Assembly (NCBI GenBank): GCA_002344885.1
Contig: DDUQ01000097.1
Coordinates: 1-57,502, forward strand
DNA length: 57,502 nt
Reading direction: 5' to 3'
From: Comamonadaceae bacterium UBA2334
GTDB taxonomy: Bacteria; Pseudomonadota; Gammaproteobacteria; Burkholderiales; Burkholderiaceae_C
The notes beneath the pieces were generated by a model, which saw nothing but the letters and a program-made list of their open reading frames with translations, did not search any database and had not been told where the DNA came from. Both the position numbers and the translations under genes were made by a program. Positions 26,118 through 34,871 of the stretch are shown in pieces. Position 1 is the first letter of the stretch, and the number at the start of each line of letters is the position of its first letter.

Positions 26118-27610
26118 TGCACAAACCCCGCATCTTCATCGTCAACTGTTACGCCGACAATCACCGACACGCACGAGGCAACCGTTGGTTTGCCCCGCAA
26201 TCCATGGCAACCGGCGTGCTGGCGGGCCAACTCAATGCCCAAACCACAGACATTCGCGTATGGTGTGAATTCAAGGACGGTCCGCTCCTGGACCTGAAGC
26301 CTCTGGCATGGGCAGACATGCTGGTACTGACGGGTTTGAACACGGCCTATGACCGCATGCGGCATTTGACCGCCTACGCCAAGACACTCAATCCCAAGAC
26401 TGTTGTGGTGGCCGGTGGTCCTGCTGTACGCATGTTGCACAAGCTGAGCAAACAGTTCTTCGACCATGTTTGCACGGGCGACGCGGAACAACTGGCTGAT
26501 GTGGTGGCGAACGAGTTCGGTTCACACCATCGGGCAGAGATCCCTACACCGCGTTTTGACCTCATGGCATGGCCGGGGCCGATTGGTTACGCAGAGAGTT
26601 CTCGAAACTGCAACTTCCGCTGCAGCTTCTGTTCGATGACTGCCGAAAACCGTCCCTTCACGTCTTACGACCTGAACATGCTGGAGCGCCTGCTGATTCC
26701 GCAAGCGGACCGAAACTGCATCATGATGCTGGATCAGAATTTTTTCGGTGGTTCACGGGACGGGGTTCTCCTGCGCCTGGAGCGGATGAAGCAGCTGCAC
26801 CAGCGCGGCCACCTCCAGGGCTGGTCTGCATTGGTGACCGGAGATTTCTTCAAGGACCCGGCCTACTTGGGCCGGTTCAAAGAGGCCGGTTGTATCGGGT
26901 TCTTCACCGGCGTAGAGTCATTCAGCGCCGCACAGATCGCCGCCTACAACAAGAAGCAGAACCTGGTGGTGCCTCAGTTTGAAAACATACGCAATTGTCT
27001 GGACGCCGGACTGGTTTTTCACTACGGTCTCGTGCTTGACCTGTACGAGCGTTCCGTGAAAGAGGTCACGACAGAGCTCGACATGCTGCTGACCGAACCT
27101 CGGATCACCTTGCCCAGCTTCCTGAGCCTGGCCATCCCGCTGCTGGGGACGCCGTTGTTCAAAACGCGCTTGCACCAGAAGGCCTTGCTGCCGGGGCTCA
27201 AGTTGCGCGACATGGACGGCAGATCGGTGATGACCCAGACCATTGACCCGCTGAATGTGGCAGTGGATTTTGCCCGCCGAATGGACACCGGGCTGCTGCC
27301 CAAATGGAAACTGGCGGGCCGAGCCGCGTCACTGACCTGGCACTATGCCCGGAAACTGCGACCCATTGCCATGACCAGCGCGTTGGCGGATGTGGTGGCC
27401 ATGGCGTATCCAAGGCTGGGCAGTGCTGGCCGCGACGGGTTCTTTCCGAGCAAGGGTGGCCGAAGCTATTGCGCCACCACTGAGCCTACTGGCACTTTGT
27501 ACCGACCCCAGATAAACGTCGCGGACCGGTACCAGGCGTTTTTTTCACCGTTACAGGTTACCGATGCTGAAGGCGCGCTGTGTCAATCACTTGTCGATGA
27601 CCTGGGCTGA
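26117..27610 (+). CDS. B12-binding-like radical SAM protein
   Basis: 497 aa from the ATG at 26117, which overlaps the patatin stop; an upstream in-frame start at 26057 lies inside the patatin gene and is disfavoured. The [4Fe-4S] motif C165-x3-C169-x2-C172 (NCNFRCSFC) is intact. The N-terminal 140 residues have a cobalamin-binding-like Rossmann layout (WADMLVLTGLN, TVVVAGGPAV) but lack the classical DxHxxG. FFTGVESFSAAQI is the usual radical SAM beta-strand motif. The last 150 residues match nothing I know. Relatives methylate or rearrange unactivated carbons. Coupling to a lipase suggests a lipid-derived substrate, as inference only. Confidence 0.85.
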   Translation: MHKPRIFIVNCYADNHRHARGNRWFAPQSMATGVLAGQLNAQTTDIRVWCEFKDGPLLDLKPLAWADMLVLTGLNTAYDRMRHLTAYAKTLNPKTVVVAGGPAVRMLHKLSKQFFDHVCTGDAEQLADVVANEFGSHHRAEIPTPRFDLMAWPGPIGYAESSRNCNFRCSFCSMTAENRPFTSYDLNMLERLLIPQADRNCIMMLDQNFFGGSRDGVLLRLERMKQLHQRGHLQGWSALVTGDFFKDPAYLGRFKEAGCIGFFTGVESFSAAQIAAYNKKQNLVVPQFENIRNCLDAGLVFHYGLVLDLYERSVKEVTTELDMLLTEPRITLPSFLSLAIPLLGTPLFKTRLHQKALLPGLKLRDMDGRSVMTQTIDPLNVAVDFARRMDTGLLPKWKLAGRAASLTWHYARKLRPIAMTSALADVVAMAYPRLGSAGRDGFFPSKGGRSYCATTEPTGTLYRPQINVADRYQAFFSPLQVTDAEGALCQSLVDDLG

Positions 27611-27672
27611 ACCCCTATCCGAAATGTGACAAACTTCACACTGTGGCCAATCATCCAACTTTTCGAACCGCT

Positions 27673-30216
27673 ATGACATCCGGATTTTTCTGGCGGCTTT
27701 TTCGGTGGTCCAGTTTCTTGACGGCAGTCGCCATTCTGTTTGTGGCGTTTCGGGGCACAGCATCGGAACCCCTGCGGGAACTGGTTTCTGCGCCACGTGG
27801 GTTGGCCAGCCTGGAGGCCCCTTCCGCGACACTGGAACCCTTCTTTCAACCCCAGGAGCAGCGCAGTTCCGCCGGACAACCATGCGAACCCCAGCGCGTC
27901 GCCGAACTGGCACTTGACACACGCAAGCCGACAAAGGTATTCGAGTTCACACTTCCACCCGCAAACAATGCGGCTGCGTCACGGGTGTTGTACCTCCAGG
28001 ATCCCATCACCGAAACCGTTGTGTTCACTGCGGTTGACAGCCACGGTTGTCGCTGGATGGCCGCCAGCGGCAGGGCATTTCCATTTGTTCAACGGGCCTT
28101 CGTCAACCCGTTCCCGAATGTGCTGCTGCCTTCCGACATCCCCGCTGGTAGCGCTGTTCAGGTTCTGATACAGGACGTCAAAGCGATACGCCCCTGGGTC
28201 CACGTGTCCAGTGCAGATGTTTTCCAGCCCCTGAGCACCACCATCTGGATGGGTTTGGCCGCCTTTTCGACCATGCTGCTGGCAGCCGCATTCATTGCAA
28301 CTGGCTTCACAGGGATGATGAAACAAACGGTCGTGTGGTCGTTTGTGGTCTACGTAGTCTGCTTCCTGTTCTGGCTGAGCCAGAATTTCAGCATGGTATC
28401 GGCAGGGCTGGGTTTGTGGCCGGAAGGACCCTACTTTCCTATCATGCAAGCCTTGGCGGTGGCCTGTGTGGTGCTGGGTATCGGCATGGCGTCTGTCGAA
28501 TTTCTGCAACTCGAGTCCGTCAAGCGCAGGGCTTTCCAGATCGGCGTGACCGCTTGTGCATCGGCTTTTGCCAGTTCAGCCTGGATAGGCGTGGGATACA
28601 AGGTAGGCTCTGTACTGCTGGGACTGGTTGCCTTGTCCATTGCCTGGGCCCTCGTCCGAAAGCTGCCCAAAGCTGATTTGCCTCTCAAGTTGTTCGCGTT
28701 GGGCCTGGTCGCAACCATGGCAGGCGGCGGCGTCCAGGCTGCCAGCATCCTCACCGGTGGCGGTTCGACGGGATATTGGCCCATTTTTGCATTTCCGCTC
28801 GGCGCATTCACCCAAGGCATTCTCTGGATGTTGGCGCTGGTTGTGCGCTCCGAAGCCAACCGGCGTGCGCAGGAAGCGCGCCTGATACAAGATGCCACCT
28901 ACGATGGCCTCACCGGGCTGTACAACCGATCCAACTTCACTCAACAACTCGAGCGGCATCACGAAAAAATCAGCCTCCATCCCACGAATTCTGCGGCTTT
29001 GTTGTTTCTGGGAATCGACCGCTTCAAGCTGATCAACGACAACATGGGGCACTTGGCGGGCGACGAAGTCCTCAAGCAAACGGCCACCCGCCTGCTAGCA
29101 GCAGTTGGTAAGGCGGGCACAGTGGCACGTTTTGGTGGAGACGAATTCCTGATTCTTCAACACGACTGCCCCACTGATGCGGATGCCATCCTGCTTGCCA
29201 GGAAAATACTGGCAGCCTTCCAATCGGATTGGCTCATCGGCGGCCGCGAGCTCCGCATTTCCGCCAGCATGGGTATCGTTCGGTTTGGCGCGGACTACCC
29301 GGATGTCAGCGACATCATTCGCAGTGCAGACACCGCGTTGCACCGAGCCAAAGACAATGGTCGAAACCAGTTTGCGCTGTTTGACGTGGGCATGCGCGAA
29401 GAGATCGAACAGATTTTCAAGATTGAAAGCGAGCTCGGTCGTGCCATCGAGTTGCGCCAGTTTGAGCTCCATTACCAGCCCATCGTCCACCTCAGTGATG
29501 ACAGCCATGCCGGTTTTGAAGCGCTCATTCGCTGGCGGCACCCGAAGCACGGTATGGTGAACCCGGCCCAATTCATCGAAATTGCGGAAGAATCGGGCCA
29601 CATCCGGGAGTTGGGCAACCTCATCGTCGACATGGCCATGACCACCATCTCCCAATGGAAAGCAGAGGGCATCTGGCAGCCGGGCTGGTACGTCAGCATC
29701 AACGTGTCGGGGGGGCAACTGATGGACACCAGCCTGCTGCCCTACCTGGACACATTGCAGCAACGGCTGCGGGTGACTGAAACCGACATCCGGCTCGAGT
29801 TGACCGAAACCGCGATCATCAGCAATCTGGATGTCGCGAACCAGATGTTCCCTGTCCTGCGTGAACGCGGCATTGCCCTTTGTATGGACGATTTCGGAAC
29901 AGGTTATTCATCACTCAGCTACCTCAGCGTTCTGCCCTTCCAAATCATCAAAATCGACAAATCATTTGTAGATGGCATTTTGCTGCAGCCACAGCAACGG
30001 GCTTTGATCAAGGCAATGCTTTCACTGGCCACGGAGCTGAACATGAAGGTCGTTGCAGAGGGCATCGAGACGGCTGACCAGGCTGCTGCATTGCGTGAGT
30101 TCGGGTGTGACTATGGTCAGGGTTATTATTTTTCCCGGCCCTTGCCAGTCCAACTGGCCACCGATTGGCTGACAAAACATCAACGTCGTTTGACAGACGG
30201 TGCCGCCGACGAGTGA
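27673..30216 (+). CDS. Membrane-anchored GGDEF-EAL protein
   Basis: 847 aa from the ATG at 27673; GTG at 27643 would add 10 residues. It has an N-terminal membrane anchor (about 5-25), a periplasmic beta-rich domain (about 75-190) with two cysteines, then seven hydrophobic segments (about 190-400), the layout of 7TMR-type diverse intracellular signalling receptors. GGDEF 488-492 is intact but has no RxxD inhibitory site. EAL 616-618 is intact, with LTET, DDFGTGYSSL and KIDKSFV. It lies 62 bases after the radical SAM gene on the same strand and may be co-transcribed with the patatin and radical SAM genes. It senses a periplasmic or membrane signal and sets cyclic di-GMP. Confidence 0.93.
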   Translation: MTSGFFWRLFRWSSFLTAVAILFVAFRGTASEPLRELVSAPRGLASLEAPSATLEPFFQPQEQRSSAGQPCEPQRVAELALDTRKPTKVFEFTLPPANNAAASRVLYLQDPITETVVFTAVDSHGCRWMAASGRAFPFVQRAFVNPFPNVLLPSDIPAGSAVQVLIQDVKAIRPWVHVSSADVFQPLSTTIWMGLAAFSTMLLAAAFIATGFTGMMKQTVVWSFVVYVVCFLFWLSQNFSMVSAGLGLWPEGPYFPIMQALAVACVVLGIGMASVEFLQLESVKRRAFQIGVTACASAFASSAWIGVGYKVGSVLLGLVALSIAWALVRKLPKADLPLKLFALGLVATMAGGGVQAASILTGGGSTGYWPIFAFPLGAFTQGILWMLALVVRSEANRRAQEARLIQDATYDGLTGLYNRSNFTQQLERHHEKISLHPTNSAALLFLGIDRFKLINDNMGHLAGDEVLKQTATRLLAAVGKAGTVARFGGDEFLILQHDCPTDADAILLARKILAAFQSDWLIGGRELRISASMGIVRFGADYPDVSDIIRSADTALHRAKDNGRNQFALFDVGMREEIEQIFKIESELGRAIELRQFELHYQPIVHLSDDSHAGFEALIRWRHPKHGMVNPAQFIEIAEESGHIRELGNLIVDMAMTTISQWKAEGIWQPGWYVSINVSGGQLMDTSLLPYLDTLQQRLRVTETDIRLELTETAIISNLDVANQMFPVLRERGIALCMDDFGTGYSSLSYLSVLPFQIIKIDKSFVDGILLQPQQRALIKAMLSLATELNMKVVAEGIETADQAAALREFGCDYGQGYYFSRPLPVQLATDWLTKHQRRLTDGAADE

Positions 30217-30270
30217 GTCCTCAGACCGCAGCGGGCAAACTTTTGCCAATGCCCACAACGCACCCACACC

Positions 30271-31053
30271 ATGCTCACCTGCTCCAAACTCATCCCCCAA
30301 GGCCACGGCCTGGCCGCCGTGCTGCTCAAACGCGCCGCAACCATCGAACTGGACTGGGACGTGCGCCAGAAAAGCCGTTTCGACGCCACCGACAGCCAGG
30401 GCCGCACCCTGGGCGTGTTCCTGCCACGGGGCACCACCGTGCGTGGGGGCGACGTGCTGGTGGCCGAAGATGGCTCCATGGTGCGCGTGCTGGCCGCGCC
30501 GCAACCGGTGCTGCGCATCACGCACTGCGGCGCGCACGGCACCCCGTTTGACCTGACCCGCGCCGCCTACCACCTGGGCAACCGCCATGTGCCCATCGAA
30601 CTGCAGCCCGACCACCTGAAGATCGAGCCCGACCACGTGCTGGCCGACATGCTGCGGCGCATGCACCTGATCGTGGCCGAGGTGAACGAGGGCTTCGAGC
30701 CCGAGAGCGGTGCCTACGGCGACCACGGCCACACCCACGCCCCTGCGGCCACACCACACGTCCACGGCCCGGGCTGCAACCACGGCCATGATGACCACGA
30801 CCATGACCATGACCACGCCCCCCCCCATGAACACGCACCCAACCATGAGCACTACGCTGCAGCGCCCCACGTGCATGGCCCCGGCTGCAGCCACGACCAT
30901 GACCATCCGCACGACCACTCGCACGACCACGGGCATGCTCACCCCCAGGCAACCGCTACCCCGCCACGCGGCAAGCCGCTGAACATCGCCGTCAAGGCTG
31001 CATCGGTTCCGCATGTCCACGGCCCAGGCTGCAACCATGACCACGACCACTGA
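30271..31053 (+). CDS. ureE: Urease accessory protein UreE, nickel chaperone with long His-rich tail
   Basis: 260 aa, against roughly 150-200 for most homologues. Residues 1-145 are the standard UreE N-terminal and metal-binding domains (THCGAHGTPFDLTRAAYHLGNRHVPIEL). From about 148 to the end runs a tail with about 31 histidines and three copies of the unit PHVHGPGC(N/S)H, each followed by HD/DH runs. UreE delivers Ni(II) to the UreF-UreG-UreD complex; the tail should bind many metal ions. The last 17 bases overlap ureF: the ATG of ureF lies in the codons for the final NHDHDH. The upstream neighbour is the GGDEF-EAL gene, 54 bases away. Confidence 0.96.
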   Translation: MLTCSKLIPQGHGLAAVLLKRAATIELDWDVRQKSRFDATDSQGRTLGVFLPRGTTVRGGDVLVAEDGSMVRVLAAPQPVLRITHCGAHGTPFDLTRAAYHLGNRHVPIELQPDHLKIEPDHVLADMLRRMHLIVAEVNEGFEPESGAYGDHGHTHAPAATPHVHGPGCNHGHDDHDHDHDHAPPHEHAPNHEHYAAAPHVHGPGCSHDHDHPHDHSHDHGHAHPQATATPPRGKPLNIAVKAASVPHVHGPGCNHDHDH

Positions 31054-31735
31054 CGCACACGACCGCCTGCACCTGATGTGGCTGGCCTCACCCGCGCTGC
31101 CAGTGGGTGGGTTTTCATACTCCGAGGCGCTGGAAGCCGCTGTCGACACAGGCCTGGTCTCCGATGAGGCCAGCGCCAGCCAGTGGCTGTGCGACCAGCT
31201 GCACCTCAGCCAGGTGCGGTCTGACCTGGCCGTGGTGGCCCAGGCCATTCCCGCCTGGCGCGACGACGACCTGCCCCGCGTGGCCGAACTGAACAGCTGG
31301 GTGCTGACCACCCGCGAAACCAGCGAACTGCGCCAGCAGACCCAGCAAACCGGCCGCTCGCTGCTGGAATGGCTGCGCCACCTGCCCGGCACGGGCGAGT
31401 CAGTGGTCGCCCAACTGGCCTTTGCCCGCGACCTGCCACCCACTTGGCCCGTGGCCTTTGCACTCGCTGCGGCGCAAACCCAGGCCACCGTGCGCGACTG
31501 TGTGCTGGCCTGCGCCTTCGGCTGGGCCGAAAACATGTCGCAAGCCGCCATCAAGTCTGTGCCGTTGGGTCAGACCGGGGGCCAGCGCATCCTGGCGCGC
31601 CTGCTGCAGGACATACCCGCCGCGGTGGACTGCGCCATCGCCCTGTCCGACGACGCACGCCAAGCCTTCAGCCCCATGCTGGCCATTTTGTCGGCGCAGC
31701 ATGAAAGCCAGTACTCGCGCCTGTTCCGCTCCTGA
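31037..31735 (+). CDS. ureF: Urease accessory protein UreF
   Basis: 232 aa from the ATG at 31037, which overlaps the end of ureE; the start at 31013 would extend it into the His-tail sequence without homology. Motifs: LMWLASPALPVGGFSYSEALEAAV at the N terminus and ACAFGWAENMSQAAIKSVPLGQTGGQRIL in the C-terminal half. UreF gates UreG GTPase activity during nickel insertion into UreC. A thioesterase gene follows 76 bases later, before ureG. Confidence 0.95.
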   Translation: MTTTTDAHDRLHLMWLASPALPVGGFSYSEALEAAVDTGLVSDEASASQWLCDQLHLSQVRSDLAVVAQAIPAWRDDDLPRVAELNSWVLTTRETSELRQQTQQTGRSLLEWLRHLPGTGESVVAQLAFARDLPPTWPVAFALAAAQTQATVRDCVLACAFGWAENMSQAAIKSVPLGQTGGQRILARLLQDIPAAVDCAIALSDDARQAFSPMLAILSAQHESQYSRLFRS

Positions 31736-31811
31736 CATGGCCTGACCGCCTCGCACGGGCTGCCCTGCCCCCCGCACCGCCCAAACCAAACCCATCCGCC
31801 ACAGCCCTGTC

Positions 31812-32243
31812 ATGACCACCGCCACCCCCTTGCCACTGGACCAGTATCCGCACCGCACCACCGAAAAGCTGCGCTACAACGACACCGACCGCCAGGGCCA
31901 CGTCAACAACGCCGTGTTTGCCACGCTGCTGGAATCGGGCCGCGTGGACTTTCTGTACGCCCCTGGCCAGGAGATGTACGACACGGGCTGCACCTTCGTC
32001 ATCGCCAACCTGAACCTGAGCTTCCTGAAAGAAATCAACTGGCCCGGCCAGGTGGACGTGGGCACCGGCGTGGCCAGCGTGGGGCGCAGTTCGCTGAGCC
32101 TGACGCAAGGCCTGTTCCAGAACGGCGAATGCATGGCCACGGCGCAGACCACCATCGTGCAGATGAACGAAACCACCCGCCGCTCGCACCCGCTGTCAGT
32201 CGCCACGCTGGCGCGGCTGCAGGCCTTGATGCTGCCCCGCTGA
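31812..32243 (+). CDS. Acyl-CoA thioesterase, 4-hydroxybenzoyl-CoA thioesterase fold
   Basis: 143 aa, single hot-dog domain. The signature RYNDTDRQGHVNNAVFATLLESGRVDF has the catalytic Asp (YNDTD) and the HVNNA helix start of the YbgC/4HBT family. Members hydrolyse acyl-CoA thioesters in the cytoplasm. It is inserted between ureF and ureG on the same strand, with no known role in urease assembly, so it is either a passenger in the operon or marks a rearrangement. Confidence 0.9.
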   Translation: MTTATPLPLDQYPHRTTEKLRYNDTDRQGHVNNAVFATLLESGRVDFLYAPGQEMYDTGCTFVIANLNLSFLKEINWPGQVDVGTGVASVGRSSLSLTQGLFQNGECMATAQTTIVQMNETTRRSHPLSVATLARLQALMLPR

Positions 32244-32410
32244 CCGTCGGGCGGATGCCCGAGAACGGCTTGCCGAGCTAACCAACCGTTCACCCAACTG
32301 ATGACCCGCCTGATAGCCGTGCGGATTCCCTGGCTGGCGAGCAGACCCAACGCAGCAGTTGGCACGTTTGGTGCTACACAGACCGCCAGCAACCCAACCG
32401 CCCGACGGTT

Positions 32411-32466
32411 TCAAGCTTTTTTGGCCACCAGCGCTTGTATTCAAAGCACTTACAGCTATTGTTTAT
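32411..32466 (+). repeat. Dispersed AT-rich repeat, copy 2 (upstream of ureG)
   Basis: T-rich run, core GGCCACCAGCGCTTG, inverted partner CAAAGCACT, then ACAGCTATT and an A/T-rich end: the same build as copy 1 before ureC. It ends 19 bases before the ureG ATG. The rest of the gap from 32244 to 32410 shows no gene. Confidence 0.65.
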
Positions 32467-32485
32467 TGACCTTCCCTCTGCACCC

Positions 32486-33145
32486 ATGACCGCTCTGCAC
32501 CACATTCCCCACCGCACCAAGAAACTCCCCCCGCTGCGCGTGGGCATCGGCGGGCCCGTGGGCTCGGGCAAAACCACCCTGTTGGAAATGCTGTGCAAAG
32601 CCATGCGCCAGCAGTACGACCTGGTGGCCATCACCAACGACATCTACACCAAAGAAGACCAGCGGCTGCTGACCATCAGCGGTGCCCTGCCCGCCGAGCG
32701 CATCATGGGCGTGGAAACGGGCGGCTGCCCGCACACCGCCATCCGTGAAGACGCGTCCATCAACCTGGAGGCCATCGACCGCATGCTGGAGCACTTCCCC
32801 AACGCCGACGTGGTGTTTGTGGAAAGCGGCGGCGACAACCTGGCCGCCACCTTCAGCCCCGAGCTGAGCGACCTGACCATCTACGTCATCGACGTGGCAG
32901 CGGGCGAAAAAATTCCCCGCAAAGGTGGCCCCGGCATCACCAAGAGCGACCTGTTCGTCATCAACAAAACCGACCTGGCCCCCCACGTGGGCGCCGACCT
33001 GGCCGTGATGGAGGCCGACACCATCCGCATGCGCACCACACCGCAGGGCCTGAAGCCCTTCGTGATGACCAACCTGAAAACCCAGGCCGGGCTGGCCGAG
33101 GTGGTGGCGTTCATCGAAAAGCGCGGGATGTTGGCGGCAGGTTGA
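32486..33145 (+). CDS. ureG: Urease accessory GTPase UreG
   Basis: 219 aa from the ATG at 32486 (in-frame TTG/ATG codons upstream fall in the repeat). P-loop GGPVGSGKTTL at about 22-32, nickel-binding Cys-Pro-His in GGCPHTAIREDAS, ESGGDNLAATFSPEL, and the guanine-specificity NKTDLAPHVGADL are all present. UreG hydrolyses GTP to drive nickel transfer into UreC together with UreF, UreE and UreD. ureD is not in this window. It is separated from ureF by the thioesterase gene and a dispersed repeat. Confidence 0.97.
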   Translation: MTALHHIPHRTKKLPPLRVGIGGPVGSGKTTLLEMLCKAMRQQYDLVAITNDIYTKEDQRLLTISGALPAERIMGVETGGCPHTAIREDASINLEAIDRMLEHFPNADVVFVESGGDNLAATFSPELSDLTIYVIDVAAGEKIPRKGGPGITKSDLFVINKTDLAPHVGADLAVMEADTIRMRTTPQGLKPFVMTNLKTQAGLAEVVAFIEKRGMLAAG

Positions 33146-33329
33146 CTCCAGACGGATGACTGTTCAATGTGGGCAATTGAACCCGTATCTGAACATCGTG
33201 GCCCCCGCAAGACAAAGTGTTTGCAAACACTGCGGCGGACTTTGACATAGGGACGTTATAGGCGCATGCTGATAGGTGTGGGATCGCCAGAATTCACCTG
33301 AAGAAATTGGCTTCTCATTTTTTCCCGAC

Positions 33330-34382
33330 ATGTCAACGCCAAATATGCCCGATACTGACACACCGGATGCGATTGACATCCAACTGGTCAATGACATTCG
33401 ATCTGCTTTCGAAGCCTATCTGGCTGCATATTTCACCCGTCGAGATCCCGAAGCGGTTTTCCCTTTTCTGCATGAATCGATAACCGGCTTCGGGACGGGC
33501 CGTTCCGAGTCCACATTCAAAGACACCACACTTCGGGAGTTGTTCTTCCGAGACTTACAAGGTGCACCGGAGCGGATCGACTTCAACGTTAGGTCACTGT
33601 TTGTGCGCCCCCTGCCTCCCGACAGCGGCTGTGTCGCTGCCGAAATCGACATTTCCACCAGGATAGCCGGGCAGTTTTTCAGCTTTCATGATTTGCGCAT
33701 GAGCCTCCTGTTCCATCGCGCGGCAGGAGCCTGGCAAATCATCCATCTCCACGTTTCGCTGCCAACCACTGAACATGGCGAAACCGAGGCTTACCCGGTC
33801 AAAGAACTGGAAGAGCGCAACGTTGCTCTCACACGCTTGGTAGAGGAACGAACCACACAACTCAACGCCGCACTGAGGCAGCAACACGAATTGGCCGTTA
33901 CAGATGCCCTGACTGGCCTCTATAACCGGCGCATGCTCGACGAACAACTTGGGATCGAAAACGAGCGGAGTCAACGGCATCAAAGCAGCTTTTCAGTGCT
34001 GATGCTGGACATTGACCATTTCAAAAGCATCAACGACCGCTTCGGCCACTCGGCGGGAGATCAATTTCTGATCAAGTTCGCCGACCTCATCCGCGTGCGA
34101 CTGCGCAAAGCTGACCTAGCCGGGCGTTGGGGTGGAGAAGAGTTTCTTGTTGTCTGCCACGGATGCACCTTGGTTGAAGCAACGAGACTTGCTGAGGACA
34201 TTCGGTCAACGACAGAAGCGTTTGACTTCGGCCTGGGTGAAAACCGTACGGTGAGCATCGGAGTTGCCCAATGGGCAGAACACGATACCATCGCCACACT
34301 GATCGAACGCGCCGACCAAGGGCTGTACCGTGCAAAGCAATCCGGGCGGAACCGGGTTTGTGCGACCGACTCAACTAGCTGA
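33330..34382 (+). CDS. Diguanylate cyclase with N-terminal NTF2/SnoaL-like domain
   Basis: 350 aa from the ATG at 33330 (ATG 33345 and GTG 33276 are alternatives). Residues about 10-140 look like an NTF2/SnoaL-type cone fold (AYLAAYFTRRDPEAVFPFLHESITGFGTG), a short coiled coil follows (150-180), then GGDEF at about 185-345. The active motif is GGEEF (268-272), which is functional in many cyclases, preceded by RKAD, a full RxxD inhibitory site. No EAL domain. A SnoaL-like sensor on a GGDEF is less common than PAS or GAF and implies a small hydrophobic ligand; that is inference. It follows ureG by 184 bases and is probably independent of the urease genes. Confidence 0.9.
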   Translation: MSTPNMPDTDTPDAIDIQLVNDIRSAFEAYLAAYFTRRDPEAVFPFLHESITGFGTGRSESTFKDTTLRELFFRDLQGAPERIDFNVRSLFVRPLPPDSGCVAAEIDISTRIAGQFFSFHDLRMSLLFHRAAGAWQIIHLHVSLPTTEHGETEAYPVKELEERNVALTRLVEERTTQLNAALRQQHELAVTDALTGLYNRRMLDEQLGIENERSQRHQSSFSVLMLDIDHFKSINDRFGHSAGDQFLIKFADLIRVRLRKADLAGRWGGEEFLVVCHGCTLVEATRLAEDIRSTTEAFDFGLGENRTVSIGVAQWAEHDTIATLIERADQGLYRAKQSGRNRVCATDSTS

Positions 34383-34430
34383 TGCTGCATTTGAGGGCAG
34401 CACTTTGGCGCTCAAGCCAAGCTCACTTAT

Positions 34431-34871
34431 TCAAGCAGACGGCCACAGGCCCAATATCCGCAACAGCCACGTGCCCATCAAAAACACGCCCGCCAATTGC
34501 CAGGCCCGAAGGAAACCTCGCGGTTCAACCAAATGGCGACCCAGCAGCGCCTCGGCCATGAGCAACAGGCTGTGCACGGCCGCCAGGCCCAACACCGGCA
34601 GCAGGCCGGGGTTGAGTTGCAGGGCCACCGACAGATCGCCTTGCGCCAGCGCCGCACAGATGCGCGTGCCGCCGCACAAGGGGCACGGCACATCGGTCAG
34701 GGCACGGAAGGCGCACAGCGGCACACCCAGTGCAGCCACCGTCGGCGCCAGAGCAATGGCAGCTGGCGTCAGCAGGCTGATGCCGGCACGCCACCGCCGC
34801 TCCAGCGGCTGCAACCGCTGATAGCGGCCCGCATCGCCCTCACTGCCCTCATTCGACACGCAAGGCCCCAT
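34431..34871 (-). CDS. DUF2752 membrane protein
   Basis: 146 aa from the ATG at 34871; a GTG at 34859 is another option. The DUF2752 signature CPLCGGTR lies in VPCPLCGGTRICAALAQGDL, followed by LNPGLLPVLGLAAVHSLL. Three hydrophobic segments suggest an inner-membrane protein. The family's function is unknown. Its start overlaps the 3' end of the next membrane-protein gene by 23 bases, so the two are one leftward transcription unit. Confidence 0.82.
   Translation of the reverse strand: MGPCVSNEGSEGDAGRYQRLQPLERRWRAGISLLTPAAIALAPTVAALGVPLCAFRALTDVPCPLCGGTRICAALAQGDLSVALQLNPGLLPVLGLAAVHSLLLMAEALLGRHLVEPRGFLRAWQLAGVFLMGTWLLRILGLWPSA

Noticed and set aside
24837..30216. CapV-type CBASS antiphage system for the patatin
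   Set aside because: No CD-NTase, E1/E2 or Cap2/Cap3 homologue is adjacent, and the neighbours are radical SAM and GGDEF-EAL proteins.
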